From Paenibacillus sp. 32O-W (GTDB taxonomy: Bacteria; Bacillota; Bacilli; Paenibacillales; NBRC-103111): a stretch of DNA of 64,000 nt. The stretch lies in NCBI RefSeq assembly GCF_007679495.1, contig NZ_VEGP01000004.1, forward strand, positions 82,400 to 146,399. Reading direction: 5' to 3'. Under the pieces are notes generated by a model that did not search any database, had not been told where the DNA came from, and worked only from the letters and a program-made list of their open reading frames with translations. The translations under genes and the position numbers were made by a program. This document shows, piece by piece, positions 18,003 through 26,538 of this stretch (its first letter is position 1; every line of letters begins with the position of its first letter).

Positions 18003-18159
18003 GGGAATTTCTTGTTGTTAAAGAAGGAATTTTATTACATAAACGATGAAAAATATTCGGTAGTATAGCGGTTCACTAAAAATTGGGACTGATTTTTGTT
18101 TTCGTATTTGGTCATTTTATTTCGAAAATTATAAAAATTATTTTTATTTTCTGTTGATT

Positions 18160-18188
18160 TTGTGGAAAATATTGAGCATTATTATTAT
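18160..18188 (+). promoter_or_regulatory. Promoter of the lamin-tail protein gene
   Basis: TTGTGG and TATTAT are separated by 17 bp. The -10 is overlapped by the palindrome at 18187-18202. Confidence 0.45.
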
Positions 18189-18202
18189 GATAACGTTATC
18201 AT
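18187..18202. promoter_or_regulatory. Perfect 16-bp palindrome, probable repressor operator
   Basis: ATGATAACGTTATCAT is a perfect palindrome spanning the -10 edge and predicted start of transcription. It differs by one base from the cre consensus TGWAANCGNTNWCA, so a LacI/CcpA-family protein is the best guess. Binding there would block transcription of the downstream secreted-protein gene. Confidence 0.55.
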
Positions 18203-18222
18203 CGAAAACAAGGAGGAGAATC

Positions 18223-20007
18223 ATGAAGTTTCGAGTCATTATTATTTTGTTGATTTTTTGCTTGGCGGTAGGGATAGGTGGGCAGGTTGGTTATTCTTCA
18301 CCATCGGATATTCAAGAGACAGCTCAGGACAGAATTACCCAGGAGGAAATAGGCCCGGTACATCGGGTTCAATCTTCCAATTACCGGGATCTGGATTCGG
18401 TAAGCGAACAGGGGCCGGTCATTCCCGGCTTGATGCAGGGCCTGATCCCCCAAGGAATTGCTTATTACGAAGCGATGGATTGGCTGCTTGTGTCTTATTA
18501 TCGTGATAATGGTCAACCGAGTGTGGTAAGTGTTATCGATGGAGCAACCGGACAGTTCATCAAGGCGCTGGACCTGTACAAAGACGAATCCACGCCGTAT
18601 ACGGGTCATGCAGGCGGGTTGACGGTAAGCGAGAAGCATATGTGGGTAACCTCGGAGAAGAGCGCCTACGCGGTTAAGCTGGAAGATCTGATTCAATCCG
18701 CAGACGGTGGCCGGCTTGTATTCTCGAGTATTACCCGCACGGAGACGAATGCTTCTTTCGTCACTTATGATTCCGGTATTTTGTGGGTGGGCGAGTTTGC
18801 CAGATTTAATTTTAATACAGAGCCGTCGCATCATATGAGAAACCGGGAAAACATCGAGCATTCTGCCTGGGTTGCCGGATACCGGCTTACAGACGAGGAT
18901 TTGATCGATACTTCTCGGACGGTTGAGAAGACCAATGCGGCCATTCCGGATCTTCTTCTTTCCATTACAGACGAAATTCAAGGGATGGCGTTCGTGGACG
19001 GGCATATCCAGCTCAGCCAGTCTTACGGCCGGACGGTAGAGAGCTCGCTGCTGACTTACCGGCTTTCCCTGGATGAATCACCGCATGCCTATACCGACCG
19101 TTTTGGCAATGATCCGGTTCCTATCTGGTTTCTGGACGGATTGAATAAGGTTCATACTGTTGTTATGCCCCCGATGTCGGAAGGGATTGTCGAGCATAAC
19201 GGCCGTTTGTATATTTTGTTTGAATCCGGGGCGGAAACTTATCGGGACAGCTTCTATCCCGTTGACCGCGTTTACGTTGCCGATTCCGGCCGACTGCTAG
19301 CGATGACCCCTACGGTTCCCGGAGCATCGGGAGAAGCTTCGCTCTTGATCACCGAAATGGTTGTGGCTTCACCGGGTGAGGGAGAGCCGTACGAATATAT
19401 AGAGCTCTATAATAACAGTAATCGGGCAATTGATCTGGCAGGTTACAAAATGTATTACTATTACGACCCGGCTCATCCGGAGCTCTGGAATACGAAAGTG
19501 ACCAAATGGCTGATAATGACGGCGAAAGATGTGGATCCCGGCGTGAAAGAGGAGACGAATACGGTGATTAGACCGCATCAAACCAAGATTGTTTGGCTCA
19601 AGAAGCCCGGTCATTACGACAAGACCGTCGCGGATTTCAATGCCGCTTACGGGACGAAGCTGAAAGCTGGCGATTTCGTATATATCAAGCTTGCGCAAGG
19701 TCAAGGGCTCTCCAATACGACCCAGAGATTTCTGGCTGTGGTGGCGCCTAGAGGGAATCAAGTTTTTGATCGGATCAGTCATGTAACTTATAATGGCAGC
19801 TCGGAGAATCCTTCTTCGGAAAGCTGTGGAAGCGCCGATCGCCCCTGCGATTTTGCCGTCGGCGAAAGCATTATTTATTATTATCCGGAGGAGAGTCCGG
19901 CAGGAGTGTTGGGAATGGTGAGGAAGGTTCCGCAATCTCTTCATCAGACCCCGACTCCGGGCAAGCTTCTGCCCGAGCAGATCCGGTCTATCGCCAAGGG
20001 AAGATAA
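18223..20007 (+). CDS. Secreted protein with propeller-like region and lamin-tail domain
   Basis: A 594-residue protein starting at the ATG with AAGGAGGAG 7 bases upstream. Residues 1-27 are a signal peptide (MKFRVIIILLIFCLAVGIGG). Residues about 50-350 contain repeated strand motifs (VSVIDGATGQFIKAL, HAGGLTVSEKHMWVTSEKS, GILWVGEF, HNGRLYILFESGA) like a six-bladed beta-propeller. Residues about 365-520 are a lamin-tail domain (LLITEMVVASPGEGEPYEYI, IELYNNSNRAIDLAGYKMYY), a beta-sandwich found in secreted nucleases and surface proteins. No nuclease motif is present. It stands alone between a probable operator-promoter and a bidirectional terminator. Its function is unknown; binding of extracellular polymers or surfaces is inference only. 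Confidence 0.8.
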   Translation: MKFRVIIILLIFCLAVGIGGQVGYSSPSDIQETAQDRITQEEIGPVHRVQSSNYRDLDSVSEQGPVIPGLMQGLIPQGIAYYEAMDWLLVSYYRDNGQPSVVSVIDGATGQFIKALDLYKDESTPYTGHAGGLTVSEKHMWVTSEKSAYAVKLEDLIQSADGGRLVFSSITRTETNASFVTYDSGILWVGEFARFNFNTEPSHHMRNRENIEHSAWVAGYRLTDEDLIDTSRTVEKTNAAIPDLLLSITDEIQGMAFVDGHIQLSQSYGRTVESSLLTYRLSLDESPHAYTDRFGNDPVPIWFLDGLNKVHTVVMPPMSEGIVEHNGRLYILFESGAETYRDSFYPVDRVYVADSGRLLAMTPTVPGASGEASLLITEMVVASPGEGEPYEYIELYNNSNRAIDLAGYKMYYYYDPAHPELWNTKVTKWLIMTAKDVDPGVKEETNTVIRPHQTKIVWLKKPGHYDKTVADFNAAYGTKLKAGDFVYIKLAQGQGLSNTTQRFLAVVAPRGNQVFDRISHVTYNGSSENPSSESCGSADRPCDFAVGESIIYYYPEESPAGVLGMVRKVPQSLHQTPTPGKLLPEQIRSIAKGR

Positions 20008-20124
20008 ATTCAATAAGGTTGCTCCTATTCTTCATAGCTCCACAATGGTTAAGCTCCTCAAGTGCAAGTGAGAGTTAATCCGGACGGCTATTCTTCGAAA
20101 GATGTAAGTCCGAGAAAAAAACAA

Positions 20125-20171
20125 AAAAGAGCGGGCGTTGGAGGGAACTTGCCCCCGGCCTCGCTCTTTTT
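20125..20171. terminator. Bidirectional intrinsic terminator
   Basis: An A-rich left arm ending agagcg pairs with cgctcttttt. It separates the converging lamin-tail and Nramp-family genes. Confidence 0.8.
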
Positions 20172-20221
20172 GTCTTAATTTTAAATTCGGATCCGGATAA
20201 ACTTGATTGCGGCTGGGATCA

Positions 20222-21463
20222 CTAAGAGAAGAAGATCGTGCGAATGTTGTTAACAGCCAATACTATCAAGACCAGAATCCCAAGAATGGCCACGATATTT
20301 TTGAACCATGTATTCTTCAGGTCGCCCATAACTTTCGAATCGTTGGCAACCCTGTACATGGCAACACCGATAATAGGCACGATAATGACGGTGATGGCTT
20401 GGGCGAAGATGATCATATTCAGAGGCACCGCCCCAAACAGCAGGGCTACGATTCCTCCTACGGCCATTACGGCAAGAATGCAGATTCTCACGCCGCGTTC
20501 GCTTAACTTGCTTCCAAGTCCGAGAGATTCGGCCAGCATAACCCCTCCGATGGTAGCGTTCCCGGTAAGAGAAGAGAAGGAAGCGCCGAACAAGCCGATT
20601 ATAAACACGACGTTCGCCCAACTGCCGAAGACAGGCTCCAGAGCTTTGCCGATATCGCCGGCGGTATTGACTTGAATGCCCTGGGGCAGAAGAATGGCGG
20701 CTGAGCTTATCATAATCATGGAGGAAATCAGTCCAAGAATGATGATCCCCGTAAAGCTCTCTTTCACGCCGTCTCTAAGCCGGTCCTTAGTCAGTCCCTT
20801 CTCCTGCACCAAGTAGGATTGGTAGAAGGCACCGACGATACTGAAGGTAGTGGCTACCAGCCCGATGATAAGCAGCAGGGAGCCTTCGGGCACCCTCGGG
20901 ACTAATCCGCTCAAGATGCCGCCGATACTGGGCTTGACCATGATTAGGGTCAACAGGAAAGAAATAATCATTAGAGCGACCATAACCAGCATCATTTTTT
21001 CCAACACTTTGTAGAAATTTTTGGTAAAGAGCAGAGACATGCCAAGCAAAGTCGTAATGATCACCCATACCGGCGTTGAAGTCTGGGTCAGATCGGCAAT
21101 GGCCAGCCCCGAACCGATGGAATTTCCCGCCTGAAAGGAAGAGGTGACCAGGCAAGCACCGATCCCGATGACGACTGTAACGGCTTTACCCCATTTCTCA
21201 CGAATAACCGACAATAGGGAACGGTTCGCAGCCATCCCGATTCTGGCGCTCATTTCGGTAAAGGCTAACATAAAACAAACCGATATTACCATGACCCACA
21301 GCAGATCGTAGCCATAAATGCTGCCCAGCTTGGAGGTAAGCGTGATGCTCCCAGGCCCGAGGACCAGTGCCGCTGTAATCAGGGAAGGGCCTAATGTGCC
21401 CAGCCACCGGGCTAAGGACGAGGAAGATGTTCTGCGATCTGGCAGTTGCGACGGGTTGTTCAT
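20222..21463 (-). CDS. Nramp-family transporter with atypical metal-site motifs
   Basis: A 413-residue protein with about eleven membrane helices and the overall Nramp layout (LGPSLITAALVLGPGS, AGNSIGSGLAIADLTQTSTPV, NATIGGVMLAESLGLG). Nramp proteins are proton-coupled importers of Mn, Fe and other divalent metals, using DPGN in helix 1 and MPH(N) in helix 6. Here helix 1 reads GPGS (residues 36-39) and helix 6 reads TTFSIVGAFYQSYLV, so the metal-coordinating Asp, Asn and Met are all absent. Related bacterial proteins with GPGS/GPGT motifs exist, but their substrates are not established to my knowledge. The gene is probably transcribed alone. I am confident of the superfamily and not of the substrate. 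Confidence 0.85.
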   Translation of the reverse strand: MNNPSQLPDRRTSSSSLARWLGTLGPSLITAALVLGPGSITLTSKLGSIYGYDLLWVMVISVCFMLAFTEMSARIGMAANRSLLSVIREKWGKAVTVVIGIGACLVTSSFQAGNSIGSGLAIADLTQTSTPVWVIITTLLGMSLLFTKNFYKVLEKMMLVMVALMIISFLLTLIMVKPSIGGILSGLVPRVPEGSLLLIIGLVATTFSIVGAFYQSYLVQEKGLTKDRLRDGVKESFTGIIILGLISSMIMISSAAILLPQGIQVNTAGDIGKALEPVFGSWANVVFIIGLFGASFSSLTGNATIGGVMLAESLGLGSKLSERGVRICILAVMAVGGIVALLFGAVPLNMIIFAQAITVIIVPIIGVAMYRVANDSKVMGDLKNTWFKNIVAILGILVLIVLAVNNIRTIFFS

Positions 21464-21541
21464 TCAGAATACCCCCTTGACTTAATGATGAAGCGCTTAC
21501 GTAATTGTATTTTAGTGAGCGTATGTTTAAATGACAAGTCT

Positions 21542-22765
21542 TTAATTTGTCTTTAAATTGAGAGAGGAGGTAAGCTCCTTAAGAATTCGATTTGTGATTT
21601 TATCCGAAGCGCCGCCGCAGCCCGCAAATCGGTCATAGGTGAAATTGAAGCGGTCCGAATCGGAAGCATTCCACAACGCTTTCATATGTTCGTCTAAGCT
21701 TTCTCCGGTTAACATTTTCATCTTGGCTTCCATTCTTTCCCGTTCAGATCGGTCTAAGGAAGTCATCATTCCGATCTGCTTGACTAACTCGCGGGGACAG
21801 CGGGCAATCGCTGCTACGCCTTGACTCTGGAGGTACAGGGCGTTATCCGCTTCCTGCCCCGGCAGGGGGCGATAAACAATAATGGGAAGGCGGGAGGCGA
21901 GAGCTTCCGTTAATGTGATTCCTCCGGCTTTGGTCACTATGCATGCGGAAGAGGCCATCAATTCCGCCATTTGTTCAACGAAGCCGTAAATCTCCACATT
22001 CGGGTCATTCCCGAAATTTTTTGCGATGGAGTTAAACAGGGCCCGGTTTCTTCCGCATACGACAGCTATACGGGCATCCTTCAGTTCTCTGCGAATGAGG
22101 GAAATCACCTCGGATAAATTGCGAAGAATACCGTTGGCGCCGGCCATTACCAGGACCCGGAGGAAAGTGCGGGCAGCTGCCGGATCCCGGTCGGACATGG
22201 TTTGTTCCCTGAGATGTACGGATGGAAAGGAGGAACGGATCGGTATGCCGCTTACGGCAACGCGTCCGGGATCGATTCCCTGCTCGAGAATGGATTTCTT
22301 CAAGTCGGGGGTGGCTACGAACAACAGGTCATATTCCGAGTATATCCAACGGTTGTGCAGAGCGAAGTCCGTCAAGATCGTAAACGTAGGAATGTTAGCT
22401 CCGCTTCTTCCGCGAATGGCAGGCATCGGAAAAGTACAGATGAGAACATCCGGCTTCTCCCGGGAGATCAGCTGCATCAGCTTCTTGGCCCCCCATGCTT
22501 TCAACCCTTTGTTCAGCATCCGCTGAGGCTTCATATTTTGGGTACATCTATATATCCAGCCATAGATGTACGGGAAATATTGGGAAGACATCTTGTAGAA
22601 CTGTTGAACAGCCCGGTCCAAAAATGGATACGACTCCCCATATAAGTCCACGAGCTTCACTGCCTTGAACCCCCTCCGGGATAAAGTCTCCTGAAGAGCC
22701 CGTGCCGCCTGGAGATGGCCGTCCCCGTAGCTTGCATACAGAATAAGTGCTTTTAATCCATACAT
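21542..22765 (-). CDS. UgtP/MGDG synthase-family glycosyltransferase
   Basis: A 407-residue GT28-type glycosyltransferase. The N-terminus LILYASYGDGHLQAARALQE is the acceptor-side motif of the monogalactosyldiacylglycerol synthase family, and the C-terminal half has SSACIVTKAGGITLTEALAS and PLPGQEADNA, the UDP-sugar site. Members add glucose or galactose from UDP-sugars to diacylglycerol at the inner face of the membrane, making glycolipids that can anchor lipoteichoic acid in Firmicutes. The presence of two LTA-synthase paralogues nearby is consistent with a role in envelope lipids. The region between it and the c-di-AMP riboswitch holds divergent promoters. Confidence 0.87.
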   Translation of the reverse strand: MYGLKALILYASYGDGHLQAARALQETLSRRGFKAVKLVDLYGESYPFLDRAVQQFYKMSSQYFPYIYGWIYRCTQNMKPQRMLNKGLKAWGAKKLMQLISREKPDVLICTFPMPAIRGRSGANIPTFTILTDFALHNRWIYSEYDLLFVATPDLKKSILEQGIDPGRVAVSGIPIRSSFPSVHLREQTMSDRDPAAARTFLRVLVMAGANGILRNLSEVISLIRRELKDARIAVVCGRNRALFNSIAKNFGNDPNVEIYGFVEQMAELMASSACIVTKAGGITLTEALASRLPIIVYRPLPGQEADNALYLQSQGVAAIARCPRELVKQIGMMTSLDRSERERMEAKMKMLTGESLDEHMKALWNASDSDRFNFTYDRFAGCGGASDKITNRILKELTSSLNLKTN

Positions 22766-22947
22766 ATAAGCATCCGTCCTGCCCTTGAAATGGAAGAGAA
22801 GTATTATTGCCGGTTCGCCACATAAGATGATCTTTTACGATTGAGGTATATGTATTTAATGTGTTCTCATATGCGGAAAATCATGTACCGTATCAGGGCA
22901 ATTGTATGAATTACCAAACATTGTAGAATGAAAGGGCTAATCTAGCA

Positions 22948-22956
22948 TGTTACAAT
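22948..22956 (+). promoter_or_regulatory. Extended -10 promoter upstream of the c-di-AMP riboswitch
   Basis: TGTTACAAT lies just ahead of the riboswitch aptamer start at 22970. An alternative is TTGTAT-16 bp-TAGAAT at 22902-22929. Confidence 0.45.
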
Positions 22957-22969
22957 CTAGTAGAAATTC

Positions 22970-23080
22970 GGCCGAAGCACAATCTAGTGCGCGGGGGAAC
23001 CAATAGTGGGGGTGAAGCGGCTTTGCAAGCCGTAGGGCGATTACTCTTTGACCCGAACCCGTCAGCTAACTTCGCAGGCC
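22970..23080 (+). promoter_or_regulatory. c-di-AMP riboswitch (ydaO/yuaA class)
   Basis: The conserved blocks of the ydaO-yuaA aptamer appear in order: GCGGGGGAACC, GGGGGTGAA, a hairpin ending TAGGGCGA, CTTTGACCCGAACCCGTC, AGCTAACTTCGCAGGCC. The closing P1 stem pairs GGCC at 22970-22973 with GGCC at 23077-23080. Known members sense cyclic di-AMP and turn expression off when it is high. No terminator lies between aptamer and gene. The ribosome binding site GAGGAGG starts only 9 bases after P1, so control of translation start is likely here. Confidence 0.92.
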
Positions 23081-23106
23081 AAACAAAGAGGAGGAAACTG
23101 AACACC

Positions 23107-23982
23107 ATGAAGAAACACATTAAGAAAGTTGCTCTTTCCGGAGTTTTGCTCGTGGGGACTATGTTGTCTGCCAATGCAGCATTCGCTGCTCCGCAAACAT
23201 TTCATTCTGGTGATGCAGTAAACCATATCACCAAGAAGTACGGGATTGACCTTGAATCCTTGTTCAAGAATCATCCCAAGTTCAGCAAATTTATCATTAT
23301 AGGACAAGACGGATTTAAGTTTGATTTCTCTTGCAATCCTATACCTGACAAAGGAAACGGAAGCAAGCCTGCACCATCCAAGCCGGATAAAGGCGATCAG
23401 GGAAGCAAGCCCGCGCCATCCAAGCCGGATAAAGGCGATCAGGGAAGCAAGCCCGCGCCATCCAAGCCGGATCAAGGCAATCAGGGAAGCAAGCCTGCAC
23501 CATCCAAGCCGGATCAAGGCAATCAGGGAAGCAAGCCTGCACCGACCCAGCCAAACCAAGGCGATCAGGGCAACAAACCTGCCCCGACTCAACCTGACCA
23601 AGGTCAATCCGATATTTCTCAATATGCTAAAGAAGTAGCAGAATTGGTGAATCAGGAACGGGCGAAGGCCGGACTGAAGCCTCTGCAGCTGGATTCCGCA
23701 CTTTCCGCTATGGCGTTGGATAAAGCCAAAGATATGTATCATAACAATTACTTTGACCATAATTCGCCAACCTACGGCTCTCCGTTCGATATGATGGACA
23801 CTTACGGCATCAAATATTCATATGCCGGAGAGAACATTGCCAAAGGCCAACGCACACCCGAGGAAGTTATGAATGCATGGATGAACAGCCCGGGCCACAA
23901 AAAGAACATCATGAGTCCTAATTTCACCAAAATAGGCGTAGCTTATTACCAAGGGGAATGGGTACAAGAATTTATCGGTTAA
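23107..23982 (+). CDS. Secreted CAP-domain (YkwD-like) protein with repeat linker
   Basis: A 291-residue protein with a signal peptide (MKKHIKKVALSGVLLVGTML... cleaved after NAAFA). Residues about 32-80 form a short N-terminal domain of unclear type (FHSGDAVNHITKKYGIDL). Six 14-residue repeats of the form GSKPAPSKPDKGDQ make a wall-spanning linker. Residues about 175-291 are a CAP/SCP domain with the family motifs LVNQERAKAG, FDHNSPTYG, YAGENIAKGQ, and AWMNSPGHKKNIM. Such YkwD-like proteins are secreted in Firmicutes, often in sporulation or the cell wall; their activity is unsettled. Translation is controlled by the c-di-AMP riboswitch just upstream. The frame is open back to 22987, but that part is riboswitch, so ATG 23107 is the start. 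Confidence 0.9.
   Translation: MKKHIKKVALSGVLLVGTMLSANAAFAAPQTFHSGDAVNHITKKYGIDLESLFKNHPKFSKFIIIGQDGFKFDFSCNPIPDKGNGSKPAPSKPDKGDQGSKPAPSKPDKGDQGSKPAPSKPDQGNQGSKPAPSKPDQGNQGSKPAPTQPNQGDQGNKPAPTQPDQGQSDISQYAKEVAELVNQERAKAGLKPLQLDSALSAMALDKAKDMYHNNYFDHNSPTYGSPFDMMDTYGIKYSYAGENIAKGQRTPEEVMNAWMNSPGHKKNIMSPNFTKIGVAYYQGEWVQEFIG
23359..23610 (+). repeat. Six tandem 42-bp in-frame repeats
   Basis: The unit encodes G-[SN]-KPAP-[ST]-[KQ]-P-[DN]-[KQ]-G-[DN]-Q. The first four copies are almost identical at the nucleotide level and the last two have diverged. Such arrays expand and shrink by slippage, changing linker length without frameshift. Confidence 0.9.
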
Positions 23983-24000
23983 TAAAATAACCAAAACGAA

Positions 24001-24036
24001 AGAGACCGACGCTTATGCGTCCGGTCTCTTTTTTTT
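24001..24036. terminator. Bidirectional intrinsic terminator
   Basis: Arms agagaccgacgc and gcgtccggtctct with loop ttat are followed by eight T. It sits between the converging CAP-protein and glycoside-hydrolase-like genes. Confidence 0.85.
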
Positions 24037-24038
24037 CA

Positions 24039-25247
24039 TCATGAGTCCAGGTCTTTCCAGCCTCCATAAGAGAAGAAGCTGATTCCGGCAGCCCCCGCTT
24101 CTTGAGCGACAAGCTTATATTTTTCCCAAAGAGGTTGATCGATCGGGAATTCGTCTGACCGCAGCAGCCCTGCATATAGAGGCACTTTATTTTCGGAACG
24201 GGCTATTTGCTCCCGGATGATCTGTCCGAAGCTTTCGGGGGTGAGCCAATAGTTCATGGGGCACACAAAATCCATCAGCCCTTCCTTGATCCACTCCCAC
24301 CATTTCTGGCCGAACTGCTCATATTCACTGCCGGGATGGAAAGGCTCATTTCTCAGTTCGTTTCCGTAAGGCGAATTGTACCAGATTGCCGCAGACAGCT
24401 GCGCTTCCTTGCGTTGAGCCGTGATCTCCCGCCGGATATTTCGAACAACTCCGGTAATCAATGAGGAGCGGAACGCATACCAATCCTCCGCATGATGCTT
24501 CAGAATCCAATCCGCCCGCTGCCGGGTCTCTTCCAACTCGTCAGGGATCGAGAGATTAAACTCCCGTGCCAACCTTTCCAGGCAGCGCTCGCAGAAGCAA
24601 TAATGGTAAGAACGTCTGAGATGCAAATGACGGCCAATTGGAGGATCATTATAATGATTGAGGGCTTGTTCCACAAAGAAGGTCGTTGTCGTCCCGTTCG
24701 CCGTCGTCAGCTTCAGAGGCTCCCCGGCACGGGGAATAACCGTCCAATGCCCCGCCTGATTCGTATCGATAGACAAGCGGCTCTCATAATGATAGAAACG
24801 GATGAAATCCAGATGAATCCCTGCCAATCCGGGATGCTTGACCAGCATATCTTTGCAGCGGCCGGCAATGAACGAGACAACATCCGGATTCGAGGGATCC
24901 AGAACATAGCGGCGGCCTGCCAAAGGCTCGTCCCAATTGGAAATTCCTTCATAATCGACGCAGTACGCCTCCCTGGATTGGAAAGGAAGACTTGCTCTAT
25001 CTTCAGCCCGAAGCTGGAGGGTACCGATCATCCCGTGTATTTCAATGCCTGCCTTTGAGCACGCCTCCACGACCGAATCCATCTGTTCAGCGAATTCCGC
25101 CGCCGGATTCGTCCAATCGTGCAGATGAAGCAGAAGCTTGCCCACCCTATGCCGTGCGCACCACTCCACTAACTTCTCTGTATCCCCTAACGTCCAATTC
25201 TTATTTCCGATATACAGCCATGCCGTGTTTTGCCTAACTGTTGTCAT
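24039..25247 (-). CDS. GHL10/family 10-like glycosyl hydrolase-related protein
   Basis: A 402-residue cytosolic protein without signal peptide. It folds as a TIM barrel by pattern: WLYIGNKNWTLGDTEKLVEW at the start, KLLLHLHDWTNPA, GIEIHGMIGTLQLRA, HPGLAGIHLDFIRFYHYE, DFVCPMNYWLTPESF and VPLYAGLLRSDEF at the strand ends. The acidic pair near HLDFIRFY matches the position of catalytic residues in glycosyl-hydrolase-like families (GHL10/DUF4015 type). A Cys pair (YCFCERCLERL) around residue 215 is unusual and could bind metal. It is divergent from a sugar importer operon at 25546, which suggests intracellular breakdown of the imported oligosaccharide. The exact glycan is unknown. Confidence 0.7.
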   Translation of the reverse strand: MTTVRQNTAWLYIGNKNWTLGDTEKLVEWCARHRVGKLLLHLHDWTNPAAEFAEQMDSVVEACSKAGIEIHGMIGTLQLRAEDRASLPFQSREAYCVDYEGISNWDEPLAGRRYVLDPSNPDVVSFIAGRCKDMLVKHPGLAGIHLDFIRFYHYESRLSIDTNQAGHWTVIPRAGEPLKLTTANGTTTTFFVEQALNHYNDPPIGRHLHLRRSYHYCFCERCLERLAREFNLSIPDELEETRQRADWILKHHAEDWYAFRSSLITGVVRNIRREITAQRKEAQLSAAIWYNSPYGNELRNEPFHPGSEYEQFGQKWWEWIKEGLMDFVCPMNYWLTPESFGQIIREQIARSENKVPLYAGLLRSDEFPIDQPLWEKYKLVAQEAGAAGISFFSYGGWKDLDS

Positions 25248-25545
25248 TAAACTAACACCTCTCCGTTCTTTTTCCGGCCTCTCAAGCTAATTTGAAAGCC
25301 GCCTTGCGTTGCAGGTAAGTCCATTATAGCCCATCCTTCGTCGAGCTCAAGACGGAAAGGGACAAGCTTGGGCAAATAGTAATGAAAGTACTAAAAAAAG
25401 TAATCACTGTCCGCTATTCATCGGCCCCCATTACGGGTAAACTTGGAAGCATAGAAAAAAGCATTCCTTTTTTAGGTTTTATGTAGGAGATTTTCTCCAA
25501 TAGCTACACACTCAGAAAGAAATTTACGGATTTAGGGGGAATTCA
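25248..25545. other. Divergent regulatory region between hydrolase and sugar importer
   Basis: The 298 bases contain no gene. A small inverted repeat, GGAGATTTTCTCC at about 25487-25499, precedes the importer and could be an operator. I found no convincing -35/-10 pair. Confidence 0.3.
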
Positions 25546-26505
25546 ATGAAACCGACAACAAGAACGCCGCCAGTCATTCCAGCCTCCCGCAGAGGATATT
25601 GGGGTCAATTAGGGGCAGATATCAGGAAGGATTGGGATTTATATGTCGCTTTGATCCCGGGAATTCTGTTTTTGCTTCTGTTTAAGTATACACCCATGTA
25701 TGGAATCATTATTGCTTTTAAAGATTTTAATATTTTCACAGGATTTGCGGAAAGCCCCTGGGTGGGGATGGACAATTTTAAAAGGCTGTTTACCTCGCCT
25801 GATTTCGTCAACGTATTCAAAAACACGCTGATAATCTCCTTATATAAAATTGTATTTCTGTTTCCTCTTCCGATCATCGTTGCCATTTTAATGAACGAAT
25901 TAAAGAACATGATCTTTAAGAGGACAATTCAGACTATTGTCTATTTGCCGCATTTTTTATCCTGGGTTATTGTAAGCGGTTTATTTATCGACCTTCTTTC
26001 CACCAACGGAGGCTTAATCAACCGGATGATTGTGGCGTTGGGCGGAGAACCGATAGCATTCTTCCTGGACCACACGATATTTCGCTCCGTGCTGATCACC
26101 TCAGCCGGATGGAAGGAACTTGGCTGGAGCACTATTGTTTACTTGGCGGCCTTGAGCGGAATTGACCCGCAATTATATGAAGCGGCCAGAATTGACGGGG
26201 CCAACAAGTTTAAGCAAATTTTATATATTACTTTGCCGGGTCTGACGCCGATTATTCTGCTGATGTTTATCCTCCGCCTGGGTAGTATTCTTGAAGCGGG
26301 GACTGAGCAAATTCTCGTTATGTACAATCCGAACGTTTACAATGTCGCTGATGTTATAGGTACCTATGTCTACCGGGTGGGGCTGGGTGAGCAAGACTAC
26401 AGCTTCTCGACGGCCGTTGGCTTGTTCGATTCGGTTATCGGCTTCATTCTGATCATTACAGGCAACTACTTATCCCGTAAATATTTGCAGAGAGGCATAT
26501 GGTAA
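25546..26505 (+). CDS. Sugar ABC transporter permease, LplB type
   Basis: A 319-residue inner-membrane permease of the LplB/UgpA-like group. It has six predicted helices, the typical start VALIPGILFLLLFKYTPMYGI, and the cytosolic EAA loop GIDPQLYEAARIDGANKFKQ that docks the ATPase. It is the first gene of a permease-permease-binding-protein operon (25546-29128). No ATP-binding subunit is encoded nearby, as is usual for this Paenibacillus/Bacillus family, which share a common MsmX-like ATPase encoded elsewhere. GGGGG precedes the ATG. The substrate is probably an oligosaccharide or uronide. Confidence 0.92.
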   Translation: MKPTTRTPPVIPASRRGYWGQLGADIRKDWDLYVALIPGILFLLLFKYTPMYGIIIAFKDFNIFTGFAESPWVGMDNFKRLFTSPDFVNVFKNTLIISLYKIVFLFPLPIIVAILMNELKNMIFKRTIQTIVYLPHFLSWVIVSGLFIDLLSTNGGLINRMIVALGGEPIAFFLDHTIFRSVLITSAGWKELGWSTIVYLAALSGIDPQLYEAARIDGANKFKQILYITLPGLTPIILLMFILRLGSILEAGTEQILVMYNPNVYNVADVIGTYVYRVGLGEQDYSFSTAVGLFDSVIGFILIITGNYLSRKYLQRGIW

Positions 26506-26538
26506 GCGATTTTGCGTAACGAGAGGGGAGATCATGAC

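Noticed and set aside
21487..21502. cre-like sequence (ATGAAGCGCTTACGTA) upstream of the Nramp-family gene
   Set aside because: Too many mismatches to the cre consensus and no clear promoter beside it.
22987..23106. Upstream extension of the CAP-protein frame
   Set aside because: This stretch is the c-di-AMP aptamer, so it is not translated.
23359..23610. Possible CRISPR-like array
   Set aside because: The 42-bp units are contiguous, without spacers, and in frame with a secreted protein.
23062..23760. 232-codon minus-strand open frame with repeats
   Set aside because: The repeats are the reverse reading of the CAP-protein linker; no start signal.
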